64,000 nt of DNA from Roseitalea sp. MMSF_3546. GTDB lineage: Bacteria > Pseudomonadota > Alphaproteobacteria > Rhizobiales > Rhizobiaceae. Below are positions 39,709 to 48,228 of this stretch, one piece after another. A program made the translations under genes and the position numbers. Below the pieces are notes generated by a model, which worked only from the letters and a program-made list of their open reading frames with translations, was not told the DNA's origin and did no database searches. Every line of letters begins with the position of its first letter. Position 1 is the stretch's first letter. Location of the stretch: the NCBI RefSeq assembly GCF_030732865.1, contig NZ_JASHKB010000002.1:186001-250000 (forward strand), given 5' to 3'.

Positions 39709-40533
39709 TCAGGGCGACCGGGTTCCGCGGCGCGGGCACAGTATCGACACCAGCGCCGCATTCCAACCGGCCGGGCCGATTTGTGCGGTGCGCGACACGC
39801 GTCCGTCATCTTCGCCGGAAAGCTTCGGGATCGGCACGCCGTGCGGATTGGCGACGATGATGCCCAGATCCGCATGTTCGAGCATCTCGATGTCGTTGGG
39901 CGCATCGCCGAGCGCGATCGTGAACGCCGGCGCGTCGCGGCACAGCGTCGCGGCCACCTCGTCCATGCGCCCGGCCTTGCTGCCGCCGAAAGACAGCGTC
40001 AGGAAACGACCCCCGGCGCGGGCGGCGACGCCGCGATCGGCCAGCCAGGCGATGAATCGCGCCCTGCCGTCCTCGCCGCCCGACCATAGGCCCGGTTCGG
40101 AGAACCGGCGCCGGGCGGCCAGTGCCGCCGACCGCCGGTCAAGGCCGGTCGCCGCCGCGATGGCGTTCGCATCCATGTCGCCAAAGCCCGTGAAAAGGCC
40201 GCGCAGATCGGCCGGGGCCTGCGCGAGGATGGCGCGCAGGCGCCGATACTGCGTGTCGTCCGTCGCCGAGCCGTCATCGCCCGGCGCGAGCAGCCCGGCC
40301 CCGTTCTCGACGATCGCCGGGCAATGGGCAAAGCCGATCGCCGCGCGCAGCGGCGCGATCTCGGCGGCGGTCTTGGAAGAGGCGAGAACCAGCGCGATGG
40401 CGCGCGCGCGCAGCATGTCGAGCGCCGGCGCGGCCGGCCGCCAGTCATAGCCGTCATGGTCGAGCAGCGTGCCGTCGAGATCGGAGAAGACGATCACGCA
40501 GGCACGGTCGGTCGGGGCAGGGCGGTCGGCCAT
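39709..40533 (-). CDS. HAD phosphatase, mannosyl/glucosyl-3-phosphoglycerate phosphatase family
   Basis: A 274-residue Cof-type HAD hydrolase. Motif I is FSDLDGTLLDHDGYDW, motif II LVLASSKTAAEI, and motif IV ALGDAPNDIEMLEHAD; NGAGL and GLDRRSAALAARRRFSEP fit the MPGP group. MPGP/GpgP removes the phosphate from mannosyl- or glucosyl-3-phosphoglycerate. It precedes the GpgS-like gene on the same strand by 44 bases, so the two probably form a two-step glucosylglycerate pathway. The ATG at 40533 is the conserved start, with CGGAAA upstream. Confidence 0.87.
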   Translation of the reverse strand: MADRPAPTDRACVIVFSDLDGTLLDHDGYDWRPAAPALDMLRARAIALVLASSKTAAEIAPLRAAIGFAHCPAIVENGAGLLAPGDDGSATDDTQYRRLRAILAQAPADLRGLFTGFGDMDANAIAAATGLDRRSAALAARRRFSEPGLWSGGEDGRARFIAWLADRGVAARAGGRFLTLSFGGSKAGRMDEVAATLCRDAPAFTIALGDAPNDIEMLEHADLGIIVANPHGVPIPKLSGEDDGRVSRTAQIGPAGWNAALVSILCPRRGTRSP

Positions 40534-40681
40534 GGGCGTTTCCGGTTCGGCTCGTCGCGGTCGTAGCAGGCGTGCCGCCCCGCGAAAAGGGTGGCCGGTT
40601 AAAGCAATCTTCAAGAGTTTCGGGTCGGATCGCGGCCATGGTCCGCCAGGACGGACCGCCGTCATCTGACCGGACCCTTCG

Positions 40682-41689
40682 ATGCTGAACCTTGCCGCTG
40701 TCGCTGTCGAGACCGACATTGCCGCACCCGCCGGTGAAACCGCGCCGGTGCTGGTCTCGCTGATCGTGCCGGTGCTCGACGAGCAGGATTGCATCGTCGC
40801 CTTCGTCACTCGGATCGGCACGGTGATGGGACCGCTGGCGCCGGCGGTCGGCTACGAGATCGTCTTCGTCAATGACGGCAGCACGGATTCGACGGAATTC
40901 GCGGTGCGCACGATGATGCAGGCCGACCGGCGGGTGCGGCTGGTCAACCTGTCGCGGCGCTTCGGCAAGGAGGCGGCACTTTCGGCCGGTTTCGACCATG
41001 CCAGGGGCGACGCCGTTATCCCGATCGACGTCGACATGCAGGACCCGCCCGAACTGATCCCGCAGATGATCGACAAGTGGCGGGCGGGCGCCAGGGTGGT
41101 CAATGCGCGCCGCATCGACCGCTCTCGGGACGGTTGGCTCAAGAAGCTCTCGGCTGGCGCGTTCTACCGCACCTTCAACCTGCTCGCCGACCACCCAATC
41201 CCGCAAGATGTCGGTGACTACCGGCTGATGGATCGGCAGGTGGTCGACATCGTACGCACGCTGGGCGAGCGCGCCCGCTTCAACAAGGCGCTGTTCTCCT
41301 GGGTCGGCTTCGAGACCGACGAGGTAACCTTCGAGCGGCCCGAGCGGGCGGCCGGCGAATCCGCCTGGACCTACTGGAAGCTGTGGAACTTCGCGCTCGA
41401 CGGCATCTTCGCGTCGTCGACCACCCCGCTGCGGGTGTGGACCTATATCGGCTCGCTGATGTCGCTTGCCGCCTTCGCCTATGCGGCCTTCATCTTCGCT
41501 GTGGCGCTGATCGGCGGCATCGACACGCCCGGTTATGCTTCCACCGTCATCCTGATCCTGCTTTTCGGCGGGCTGAACCTGTTCGCTATCGGCATACTGG
41601 GCGAATATGTGGGTCGCATCTATGCCGAGGTGCGCAAACGCCCGCTCTACGTCGTGCGCTCGGTTCACGGCGCAGGCGAGGACAACTAG
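40682..41689 (+). CDS. polyprenyl-phosphate glycosyltransferase, GtrB/DPM1-like GT2
   Basis: A 335-residue inner-membrane protein: a GT-A domain (about 25-245; SLIVPVLDEQD, VNDGSTDST, DxD-type DVDMQDPPELI) and two C-terminal transmembrane segments (about 258-280 and 292-315). The order RRFGKEAALSAGFDHARGD and GDYRLMDRQV are GtrB-like. These enzymes move glucose or a related sugar from a nucleotide to undecaprenyl phosphate. It starts a three-gene plus-strand unit with a methyltransferase and a GtrA fusion, each nearly abutting, and is divergent from the phosphatase gene. Confidence 0.9.
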   Translation: MLNLAAVAVETDIAAPAGETAPVLVSLIVPVLDEQDCIVAFVTRIGTVMGPLAPAVGYEIVFVNDGSTDSTEFAVRTMMQADRRVRLVNLSRRFGKEAALSAGFDHARGDAVIPIDVDMQDPPELIPQMIDKWRAGARVVNARRIDRSRDGWLKKLSAGAFYRTFNLLADHPIPQDVGDYRLMDRQVVDIVRTLGERARFNKALFSWVGFETDEVTFERPERAAGESAWTYWKLWNFALDGIFASSTTPLRVWTYIGSLMSLAAFAYAAFIFAVALIGGIDTPGYASTVILILLFGGLNLFAIGILGEYVGRIYAEVRKRPLYVVRSVHGAGEDN

Positions 41690-41690
41690 G

Positions 41691-42428
41691 ATGGATCGCC
41701 TGGTCTATGAACGCATGGACGAGCAGGAGGCGGTCCATTGGTGGTTCGCCGCGCGGCGTGACCTCATTGGGGCGACCATCGAGCGGCTGATCCGACTGCC
41801 GGATCGGCCGGCGATCCTTGAGGCGGGCTGTGGGACGGGCGGCAATCTGCGCATGCTGGCGAGCCTGGGCGATCTGGACGCCTTCGAATATGACGAGGCC
41901 GCGCGCGCCATCGCCGAGACCAAGGCCGATGTCGCGGTCGGTCATGGCGCGCTGCCCGATGTCATCCCCTTCGCGCCCAAGCGATACGACCTGATCGGAC
42001 TGTTCGACGTGCTCGAGCATATCGAGGACGACCGGGCAACGCTCAACCGGCTGGGCGAGCGGCTAGCGCCGGACGGTCGGCTGTTCGTCACCGTGCCGGC
42101 GCTGCCCTGGCTGTGGTCGGCTCATGACGAACGCCACCATCATTTTCGCCGCTACACGCGCCGCTCGCTGCGCCGCACCGCGCAGGAAGCCGGGTTGGCC
42201 GTGCAGGACTGCTTCTACTTCAACAGCCTGCTGCTGCCGGTCGCGGTGGCGATGCGCGCGGTCAAGGCCGCGCTGCGCAGCGACAGCCCCGACGACACGC
42301 TGCCGGCGAACTGGCTCAACGGCGCGCTCTACCGCGTGTTCGCCAGCGAACGCCATCTGGTCGGCCGGCTGCCCATGCCGGTCGGCCTTTCGGTCTGCGC
42401 GATCCTGGCACCCGGGCCGTCGCGATGA
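41691..42428 (+). CDS. class I SAM-dependent methyltransferase
   Basis: A 245-residue methyltransferase with motif I ILEAGCGTGGNLRML, acidic residue in DAFEYDEAA, and LIGLFDVLEHIEDD for the post-II region, followed by HHHFRRYTRRSLR. This HHHFRRY pattern is common in methyltransferases linked to polysaccharide and O-antigen loci. The substrate is unknown. It starts one base after the GT2 stop and its own stop overlaps the next gene by four bases, so the three are translationally coupled. Confidence 0.88.
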   Translation: MDRLVYERMDEQEAVHWWFAARRDLIGATIERLIRLPDRPAILEAGCGTGGNLRMLASLGDLDAFEYDEAARAIAETKADVAVGHGALPDVIPFAPKRYDLIGLFDVLEHIEDDRATLNRLGERLAPDGRLFVTVPALPWLWSAHDERHHHFRRYTRRSLRRTAQEAGLAVQDCFYFNSLLLPVAVAMRAVKAALRSDSPDDTLPANWLNGALYRVFASERHLVGRLPMPVGLSVCAILAPGPSR

Positions 42429-44284
42429 TCGCGCAACTTGCGCGCTTTGCCGGCGTCGGGATGGCGGCGACGCTGGCCCATGTTGCCACCGCGCTGATCG
42501 CCCAGGGGCCGTTCGGCGCGCCCGCGCAGCTTGCCAATCTGACCGGCTTCTGCGCCGCGGTGCTGGTGTCCTACCTGGGCCATGGGCGGCTGACATTTGA
42601 CGCCAATGACACCCACGGCGTGCGGATGCCGCGCTTCGTGGCCGTGGCGCTCGCCGGGCTCGCGGTCAGCAGCGCCGTCACCGCCATCGTCCATGGCCAG
42701 TTGGGCGCCTCCTTCGCGCTCGCCATGGCGCTGGTCGCGATCACGGTACCGGCCTTGACATTCCTCGGCGCCCGGTTCTGGGCCTTCGCGCGCATCGACG
42801 CGCCGACCGGGGAAAACTGGACCGGCGTCGCACTGGCCCTGGCCATGGCAACACTGTTCCTGTCTGTCTTCCAGGGGCGCTACATCCATCACGATACGGC
42901 CTGGTATCTGGTCGCAACGCGAAAATGGCTCGAGGGCGCGGTGCTCTACACCGATATCGTCGAGGTCAACCCGCCGCTCAACTTCTACCTCACCGTGCCT
43001 GCGCTCTGGCTCGCCGACCTGGTCGGTCTGAGCGATTCGGACGGCCAGTATCTGCTGGTTGCCATCCTTCTGGCCGGCGTGCTGATCTGGGTATGGCGGC
43101 TGATCGCCGAGGTGCCGGCGCTGGCCGGCGGGCGCGGATTGCTCGTGCTCACGGGCATCGGCGCCGCCGCCATCGTGCCGGCGTCCGACGACATCGCCCA
43201 GCGCGAGCACCTGCTGGTCCTGTTCATCCTGCCCTGGCTGGTCGGCCATCTGACGCGGGCCGAGCCGGACCGGGGCGCCGGTGCCGTGGCGCGCGCCGCC
43301 TTCGCTGCCATCGGTATCTGCCTGAAGCACTATTTCGTCCTGTTTCCGGTCCTGATGACGCTGGCGCTGGTCATCCGGCGGCGTTCGCTCTGGCCAATCG
43401 TCTCGCCGGCCAATCTCGCCATCCTGGCCATATGCATCGCTTATGTGGGCATGGTCGGACTGCGCCATCCGGCCTATTTCGACTCGATTGTGCCGATGGC
43501 GCTTGAAGTGTACGGCGCATACGGCCTTGGCGGTGCGGCAGCGCTGGCCGGCATGCAATTGCCGCTGATCGCCGCGTTCGGGCTGACGATCGTGATTGCC
43601 CGCGATGAACGCGCGCCGGTCCCGGGCCTCGATATGGCGGTGGCGGCCGTCCTCGCCGGCGCCGGCGTCTATCTGGTGCAGTGGACCGGTTTCGGCTACC
43701 AGGCCGTGCCGATCGGCGCGACTGTGGCGCTGGGCTGCGTGTTCGTGCTCGCCCGGCCGGGCCTGCCGCGCAAGACGGCGATCGCCGCCGCGGCGGGGTT
43801 CGTCCTCGCCTTTCTGCCGGCGCTCCAGAACGGAACCTACAAGAGCCCTGCTTCGGAACATTTTGCACCGATCGTCGAGCGCTTCGGGCCCGCGCCGCGG
43901 CTCGCCGTCTATTCGACCTCGCTTTCACCGTCCTTTCCGCTGGCGCTCGAGACCGGCGCGCAGTGGACCAGCCGCTATCCGGCGCTGTGGCTGGTGCCGG
44001 GCGCGGTGGACGGGCTGGCCGACGCCGACTGCACGGCCGAGCCGGAACGTTGTGCCCGCCTGCGGGCGATTGGCGAGGAGACGCGGGCCGCGATCGTCGA
44101 CGACGCGCTCGCCGGTCGGCCGCACGTGATGATCTTTGACAAGCAGCCATTTTACTTCTCCCGGCCCGGTTTCGACCTTATGGCATTCCTCGCCGCCGAC
44201 CCACGCTTTGCGGCGCTGCTTGCCGACTACGCCACGCTCGAGCAGACGACGCGCTTCCTCGTGCTGGCCCGCAAGGACCGCTGA
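42425..44284 (+). CDS. GtrA-like domain fused to a GT-C-type glycosyltransferase
   Basis: A 619-residue polytopic protein. Residues about 1-125 match the GtrA flippase-like domain (ARFAGVGMAATLAHV, NLTGFCAAVLVSYLGHGRLTF, four hydrophobic segments). From about 135 onward the protein has an acidic first periplasmic loop (HHDTAWYLVATRKWLEGAVLYTDIVEVNPPLNFYL) and roughly ten more hydrophobic segments, as in GT39/ArnT-like GT-C enzymes, ending in a soluble domain (about 485-619). GtrA usually stands alone; fusion to the presumed acceptor-side transferase is unusual. With GtrB-like GT2 two genes upstream, a complete lipid-linked sugar transfer unit is plausible. Confidence 0.82.
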   Translation: MIAQLARFAGVGMAATLAHVATALIAQGPFGAPAQLANLTGFCAAVLVSYLGHGRLTFDANDTHGVRMPRFVAVALAGLAVSSAVTAIVHGQLGASFALAMALVAITVPALTFLGARFWAFARIDAPTGENWTGVALALAMATLFLSVFQGRYIHHDTAWYLVATRKWLEGAVLYTDIVEVNPPLNFYLTVPALWLADLVGLSDSDGQYLLVAILLAGVLIWVWRLIAEVPALAGGRGLLVLTGIGAAAIVPASDDIAQREHLLVLFILPWLVGHLTRAEPDRGAGAVARAAFAAIGICLKHYFVLFPVLMTLALVIRRRSLWPIVSPANLAILAICIAYVGMVGLRHPAYFDSIVPMALEVYGAYGLGGAAALAGMQLPLIAAFGLTIVIARDERAPVPGLDMAVAAVLAGAGVYLVQWTGFGYQAVPIGATVALGCVFVLARPGLPRKTAIAAAAGFVLAFLPALQNGTYKSPASEHFAPIVERFGPAPRLAVYSTSLSPSFPLALETGAQWTSRYPALWLVPGAVDGLADADCTAEPERCARLRAIGEETRAAIVDDALAGRPHVMIFDKQPFYFSRPGFDLMAFLAADPRFAALLADYATLEQTTRFLVLARKDR

Positions 44285-44350
44285 TCCGATCGGCGGCTTG
44301 TCCGCCCGCCCGCGCCGCGCTATCGGCTGGACCGATCGGGGGAGACGACC

Positions 44351-45634
44351 ATGAAAGCCATCATCGCCCATGCGCATGCCCGCCGTATCTGGGATTCGCG
44401 CGGCCGGCCGACCATTGAGGTCGAGCTGACGACCGCCGCCGGCCATGTCGGCCGGGCGATCGCCCCGGCGGGCGCCTCGACCGGTTCGGGCGAAGCGGTC
44501 GATCTGCGCGATGGCGGGGCGGCCATGGGCGGCTATGACGTGCGCGGCGCGGTCAAGGGTTTTGAACACACCGTCGCACCGGCGCTTTCCGGCCGCGATG
44601 CGGCCGACCAGGCGGGCATAGACGCGCTGCTTGCCGAACTGGACGGCACGGCGGATTTCGGTCGGCTGGGCGGCAACACCGCCATCGCCACCTCCATGGC
44701 GGCCGCCCATCTGGCCGCCGCCGTGCAGGGCGTGCCGTTATGGCGGTATCTGGCCGGCGAGGCCGATCCGCCATTCCTGCCTTTGCCCGAAATCCAGATC
44801 TTCGGCGGCGGCGCGCATGCGGCGGGCCGGCTCGACGTTCAGGATTTCATGATCACCGCGATCGGCGCGCCGGACTATCGGACAGCGCTCGACTGGACGG
44901 CGGAGGTCTATCGCGCGGCGGGCGCAATCATGGCCGAGACGGGGCGGCTTGCCGGCGTCGCCGACGAAGGGGGCTGGTGGCCGGCCTTCGACGGCAACGA
45001 GGATGCCATCGCCACACTGACGCGGGCGATCGAGCAGGCCGGGTTGCGACCGGGCCTCGATATGGCGATCTCGCTGGACATCGCCGCAAGCGAATTCGGC
45101 GACCGGAACGGCTACAGGCTGGCGCGGGAGGGGCGGACGCTGTCGAGCGAGGATCTCGCCGACCTGATCGCCGGCTGGACGGAACGCTATCCGATCGTCG
45201 CCGTCGAGGATCCGCTCGGCGAGACGGATATCGACGGCCTTGCCGCGTTTACCGGGCGTGTCGGCGACCGCGTCGAGGTGATCGGCGACGATGCGCTGGT
45301 CACCGACGCCAAACGCATCGAGGCGGCGGCTGCCAGGAGAGCGTGCAATGCGGTGCTGATCAAGCCCAACCAGATCGGCACGCTCACCGGCGCCAGGGCC
45401 GCGCTCGAGGCGGCGCGGCGCCATGGCTGGGGCGCGGTGGTCTCGGCACGCTCGGGCGAGAGCGAGGACGTGACGATCGTGCATCTGGCGGTCGGCTGGG
45501 GTGTGCCGCAACTCAAGGTTGGCTCGTTTGCGCGTTCGGAACGCATGGCCAAGTGGAACGAGGGATTGCGCGTGGCCGAATCGGCGCCCTGCGGACCGGC
45601 GCTGCCGCCGCGATCGACGTTTCCCTGGGGGTGA
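44351..45634 (+). CDS. enolase-like paralogue with a replaced active-site histidine
   Basis: A 427-residue enolase-fold protein. Retained: catalytic Glu206 (ADEGGWWP), metal ligands Asp243 (LDIAASEF), Glu286 (VEDPLGE), Asp313 (IGDDALVTD), general-base Lys338 (IKPNQIG), and Lys389 (LKVGSFARSERMAKWNEG). Changed: the SHRSGE motif reads SARSGE (Ala366), and the mobile loop SGASTG reads AGASTG. Normal 2-phosphoglycerate dehydration may be reduced or the substrate altered. It follows the GT cassette by 67 bases on the same strand. The usual housekeeping enolase context (eno by pyruvate dehydrogenase genes) is not here. Confidence 0.85.
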   Translation: MKAIIAHAHARRIWDSRGRPTIEVELTTAAGHVGRAIAPAGASTGSGEAVDLRDGGAAMGGYDVRGAVKGFEHTVAPALSGRDAADQAGIDALLAELDGTADFGRLGGNTAIATSMAAAHLAAAVQGVPLWRYLAGEADPPFLPLPEIQIFGGGAHAAGRLDVQDFMITAIGAPDYRTALDWTAEVYRAAGAIMAETGRLAGVADEGGWWPAFDGNEDAIATLTRAIEQAGLRPGLDMAISLDIAASEFGDRNGYRLAREGRTLSSEDLADLIAGWTERYPIVAVEDPLGETDIDGLAAFTGRVGDRVEVIGDDALVTDAKRIEAAAARRACNAVLIKPNQIGTLTGARAALEAARRHGWGAVVSARSGESEDVTIVHLAVGWGVPQLKVGSFARSERMAKWNEGLRVAESAPCGPALPPRSTFPWG

Positions 45635-45700
45635 CGGAGCGCGAGCTTCGCGCACGCGCGGCAAGACCGAGGAAGACCCCCCGGCGGCCAAAAAGCGAGA

Positions 45701-45775
<75 letters not shown>

Positions 45776-45940
45776 CCGGCGCGGTGACGGTCGGCCGGCT
45801 TGTGCCACAGCCGCAACGCCTTCGCAAGGCGTCAAATGCGTGCCGCGGCAAGCGGAAATCGCGGCGCCGACCATCGTTGGGAACCCCTGGCGCAGCGGTC
45901 CGTCTGCCCGGCCGCGGCACGCTTTGCAAACGGCGGTCGG

Positions 45941-46186
45941 ATGTCTATTGTGCTGCCCATGGGCGGCAGGAAAGACGACCAGGACCGGCGCGATAGGCTC
46001 GCCGCTCAATTGCGCGCCAATCTGCAAAAGCGCAAGGCGCAGGCGCGCGGCAGGCGGGCCGGCGTGGGCGAAGGGCGCGATGACGCCCCCGCCTCGCCGG
46101 GCAGGACGCCGGACAAGGGCAAGGCGCGCACATCGTCAGCCGCATCGGGCGATCGGCGCGGCCGGGGACCGGCGCGTCATGGTTAA
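45941..46186 (+). CDS. small basic protein upstream of murA
   Basis: A short highly basic protein of about 81 residues with LRANLQKRKAQARGRR at its centre. Short Hyphomicrobiales proteins with the same KRKAQAR core sit directly before murA, which supports a real gene, although no function is known. The rest is low-complexity Gly/Arg/Ala. The start may be ATG 45941 or the nearer ATG 45959. The stop codon overlaps a CtrA-type TTAA-N7-TTAA site. Confidence 0.6.
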   Translation: MSIVLPMGGRKDDQDRRDRLAAQLRANLQKRKAQARGRRAGVGEGRDDAPASPGRTPDKGKARTSSAASGDRRGRGPARHG

Positions 46187-46197
46187 CGCGCTGTTAA
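46183..46197. promoter_or_regulatory. CtrA-type site upstream of murA
   Basis: TTAA (46183-46186) - seven bases CGCGCTG - TTAA (46194-46197) is an exact match to the CtrA consensus TTAA-N7-TTAA. It lies about 190 bases before the murA start, in sequence where four-base TTAA is otherwise very rare. Confidence 0.55.
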
Positions 46198-46384
46198 ATG
46201 CCCGTGAGGTAAGCAAGCCCCCTTGTTGTCGGGGAACCGGCCGGCCGCGGCGCACATGGACGGCCCATCGCCTGCCTTGAAGCAGCCCCGATCATGGTCT
46301 ACAGGCCTGCCATCGGGCATGGGCACCGTGGGGGCGGCGGCGCGCCGGTATGGCGGGTTCGCATCAGCGAGGGGACGAACCCAT

Positions 46385-47674
46385 ATGGACAGCATTCGCA
46401 TTGTCGGCGGCCATGAGCTCCATGGCGTCATTCCGATTTCCGGGGCCAAGAACGCGGCGCTGCCGCTGATGATCGCCTCGCTGCTGACCGACGACACGCT
46501 GACGCTCGAAAATGTGCCGCATCTGGCCGATGTCGAGCAGCTTATCCGCATTCTGGGCCATCTGGGCGTCGACTACACCGTCGCCGGCCGGCGCAATGGC
46601 GACGGATCCGACTACGCCCGCACCATCCATTTCAACGCGCGCAACATCGTCGATGTCACAGCGCCCTATGAACTCGTTTCGAAGATGCGGGCGAGCTTCT
46701 GGGTGATCGGCCCGCTGCTGGCGCGGATGGGCGAGGCGCGCGTGTCGCTGCCGGGAGGCTGCGCCATCGGCACGCGGCCGGTGGACCTGTTCATCGATTC
46801 GCTGCGCACGCTGGGCGCGGAGATCGAGATCGAGAACGGCTATGTGCATGCGGTGGCAAGGAACGGCCTGATCGGCGGGCGCTACGTCTTTCCCAAGGTG
46901 TCGGTCGGCGCGACGCATGTGCTGGTCATGGCCGCCGCGCTGGCACGGGGCGATACCGTGATCGAAAACGCGGCGCGCGAACCGGAGATCGTCAATCTCG
47001 CTGCGTGCCTGAATGCCATGGGCGCGAAGATCGAGGGCGCCGGCACGGGCACCATCAACGTCACCGGCGTGGCCTCGCTCGCCGGCGCGCGGCACCGCGT
47101 GATCGCCGACCGGATCGAGACCGGCACCTATGCCATGGCCGTCGGAATGACCGGCGGGGAAGTGCTGCTCAAAGGCGCAGTGGCCGACAGCTGGCACACG
47201 GCGATCGACGTGCTCGGCGAAGCCGGCCTGGAGATAACCCAGCACGATGAGGGCGTGCGCGTCTATCGCAACGGCAACGGCATCCTGCCGGTCGATGTCA
47301 GCACGGCGCCCTTTCCCGGCTTTCCCACCGATCTGCAGGCGCAGTTCATGGGCCTGATGACGCGCGCCAACGGCGTCTCGCACATCACCGAGACGATCTT
47401 CGAGAACCGCTTCATGCATGTGCAGGAGCTGGCGCGGCTGGGCGCCGACATCGCCCTTGACGGGCAGACCGCCACGGTCACCGGCGTGCCCGTGCTCAAG
47501 GGCGCGCAGGTCATGGCGACCGATCTGCGTGCCTCGGTGTCGCTGGTCATCGCCGGGCTCGCCGCCGAGGGCGAGACCAATGTCAACCGCGTCTACCATC
47601 TCGACCGCGGCTTCGAGCGGCTCGAGGAGAAGCTCGGTGCCTGCGGCGCGCAGATCGAGCGCGTGACGGCCTGA
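46385..47674 (+). CDS. murA: UDP-N-acetylglucosamine 1-carboxyvinyltransferase
   Basis: MurA catalyses the first committed step of peptidoglycan synthesis, adding enolpyruvate to UDP-GlcNAc. The 429-residue protein has the two inverse alpha/beta domains of the family. It shows [25 protein letters not shown] at the N-terminus (pieces: [15 protein letters not shown]), the fosfomycin-target Cys126 in [11 protein letters not shown], and [12 protein letters not shown] and [13 protein letters not shown] in the second half. ATG 46385 is the conserved start. The order murA-DUF2948-hisD-UPF0262 is typical of Hyphomicrobiales. Confidence 0.96.
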   Translation: MDSIRIVGGHELHGVIPISGAKNAALPLMIASLLTDDTLTLENVPHLADVEQLIRILGHLGVDYTVAGRRNGDGSDYARTIHFNARNIVDVTAPYELVSKMRASFWVIGPLLARMGEARVSLPGGCAIGTRPVDLFIDSLRTLGAEIEIENGYVHAVARNGLIGGRYVFPKVSVGATHVLVMAAALARGDTVIENAAREPEIVNLAACLNAMGAKIEGAGTGTINVTGVASLAGARHRVIADRIETGTYAMAVGMTGGEVLLKGAVADSWHTAIDVLGEAGLEITQHDEGVRVYRNGNGILPVDVSTAPFPGFPTDLQAQFMGLMTRANGVSHITETIFENRFMHVQELARLGADIALDGQTATVTGVPVLKGAQVMATDLRASVSLVIAGLAAEGETNVNRVYHLDRGFERLEEKLGACGAQIERVTA

Positions 47675-47777
47675 TTGCCGCAGGCCGGGCGCAACGGGCC
47701 GACAGGCTGTTGCGCTGAAAATGCGAAAGTCGTAGCACGGCATCCGCAACCCGATTGCCGACCGGATGCCCACTGCC

Positions 47778-48215
47778 ATGGCTGGCCTGAAACTGCTCGC
47801 GCTCGACGAATCCGACCTGATGGTGATTTCCGCCCAGATGCAGGACGCGGTCACGCGCGCGGACTATCTGGACTATCAGCCGGCCAAGCGGCGCTTCACG
47901 CTGATCGCCAGCCGCTTTGCCTGGGACGCGGAGGCGGGCCGGCGTGCCCGCGGCCATGAAAGGCGGCGCACGGCGCTGTCGTTCGCGCGGGTCCAAGCGG
48001 TGCGCACCACGGGTATCAGACGCGGCGACGACGGCCAGGTGCTGTCGCTGCTGGCGATCCGCTTTTCGCCGACCGAGCCGCCCGCCGGCACGATCGAACT
48101 GGTCTTCGCCGACGCGGCCGCCATACGGCTCGATGTCGAGGTCATCGAGGCGCAGCTTGCCGATCTGGGCGCGGCCTGGGAGACCAATTTCAAGCCGCGC
48201 CATCCGGCGGGCTAA
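47778..48215 (+). CDS. DUF2948 family protein
   Basis: A 145-residue protein of unknown function, confined largely to alphaproteobacteria. It has LKLLALDESDLMVISAQMQDAVTRADYLDYQPAKRRF at the N-terminus (pieces: LALDESDLMVISAQMQDA), a strand-rich middle (FTLIASRFAWD, LSFARVQAVRTTGI), and ends ETNFKPRHPAG. ATG 47778 (MAGLKLL) is preferred because family members start there; ATG 47766 is possible. It sits between murA and hisD in the conserved block. Confidence 0.9.
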   Translation: MAGLKLLALDESDLMVISAQMQDAVTRADYLDYQPAKRRFTLIASRFAWDAEAGRRARGHERRRTALSFARVQAVRTTGIRRGDDGQVLSLLAIRFSPTEPPAGTIELVFADAAAIRLDVEVIEAQLADLGAAWETNFKPRHPAG

Positions 48216-48228
48216 CGGAGTTTCTTGC

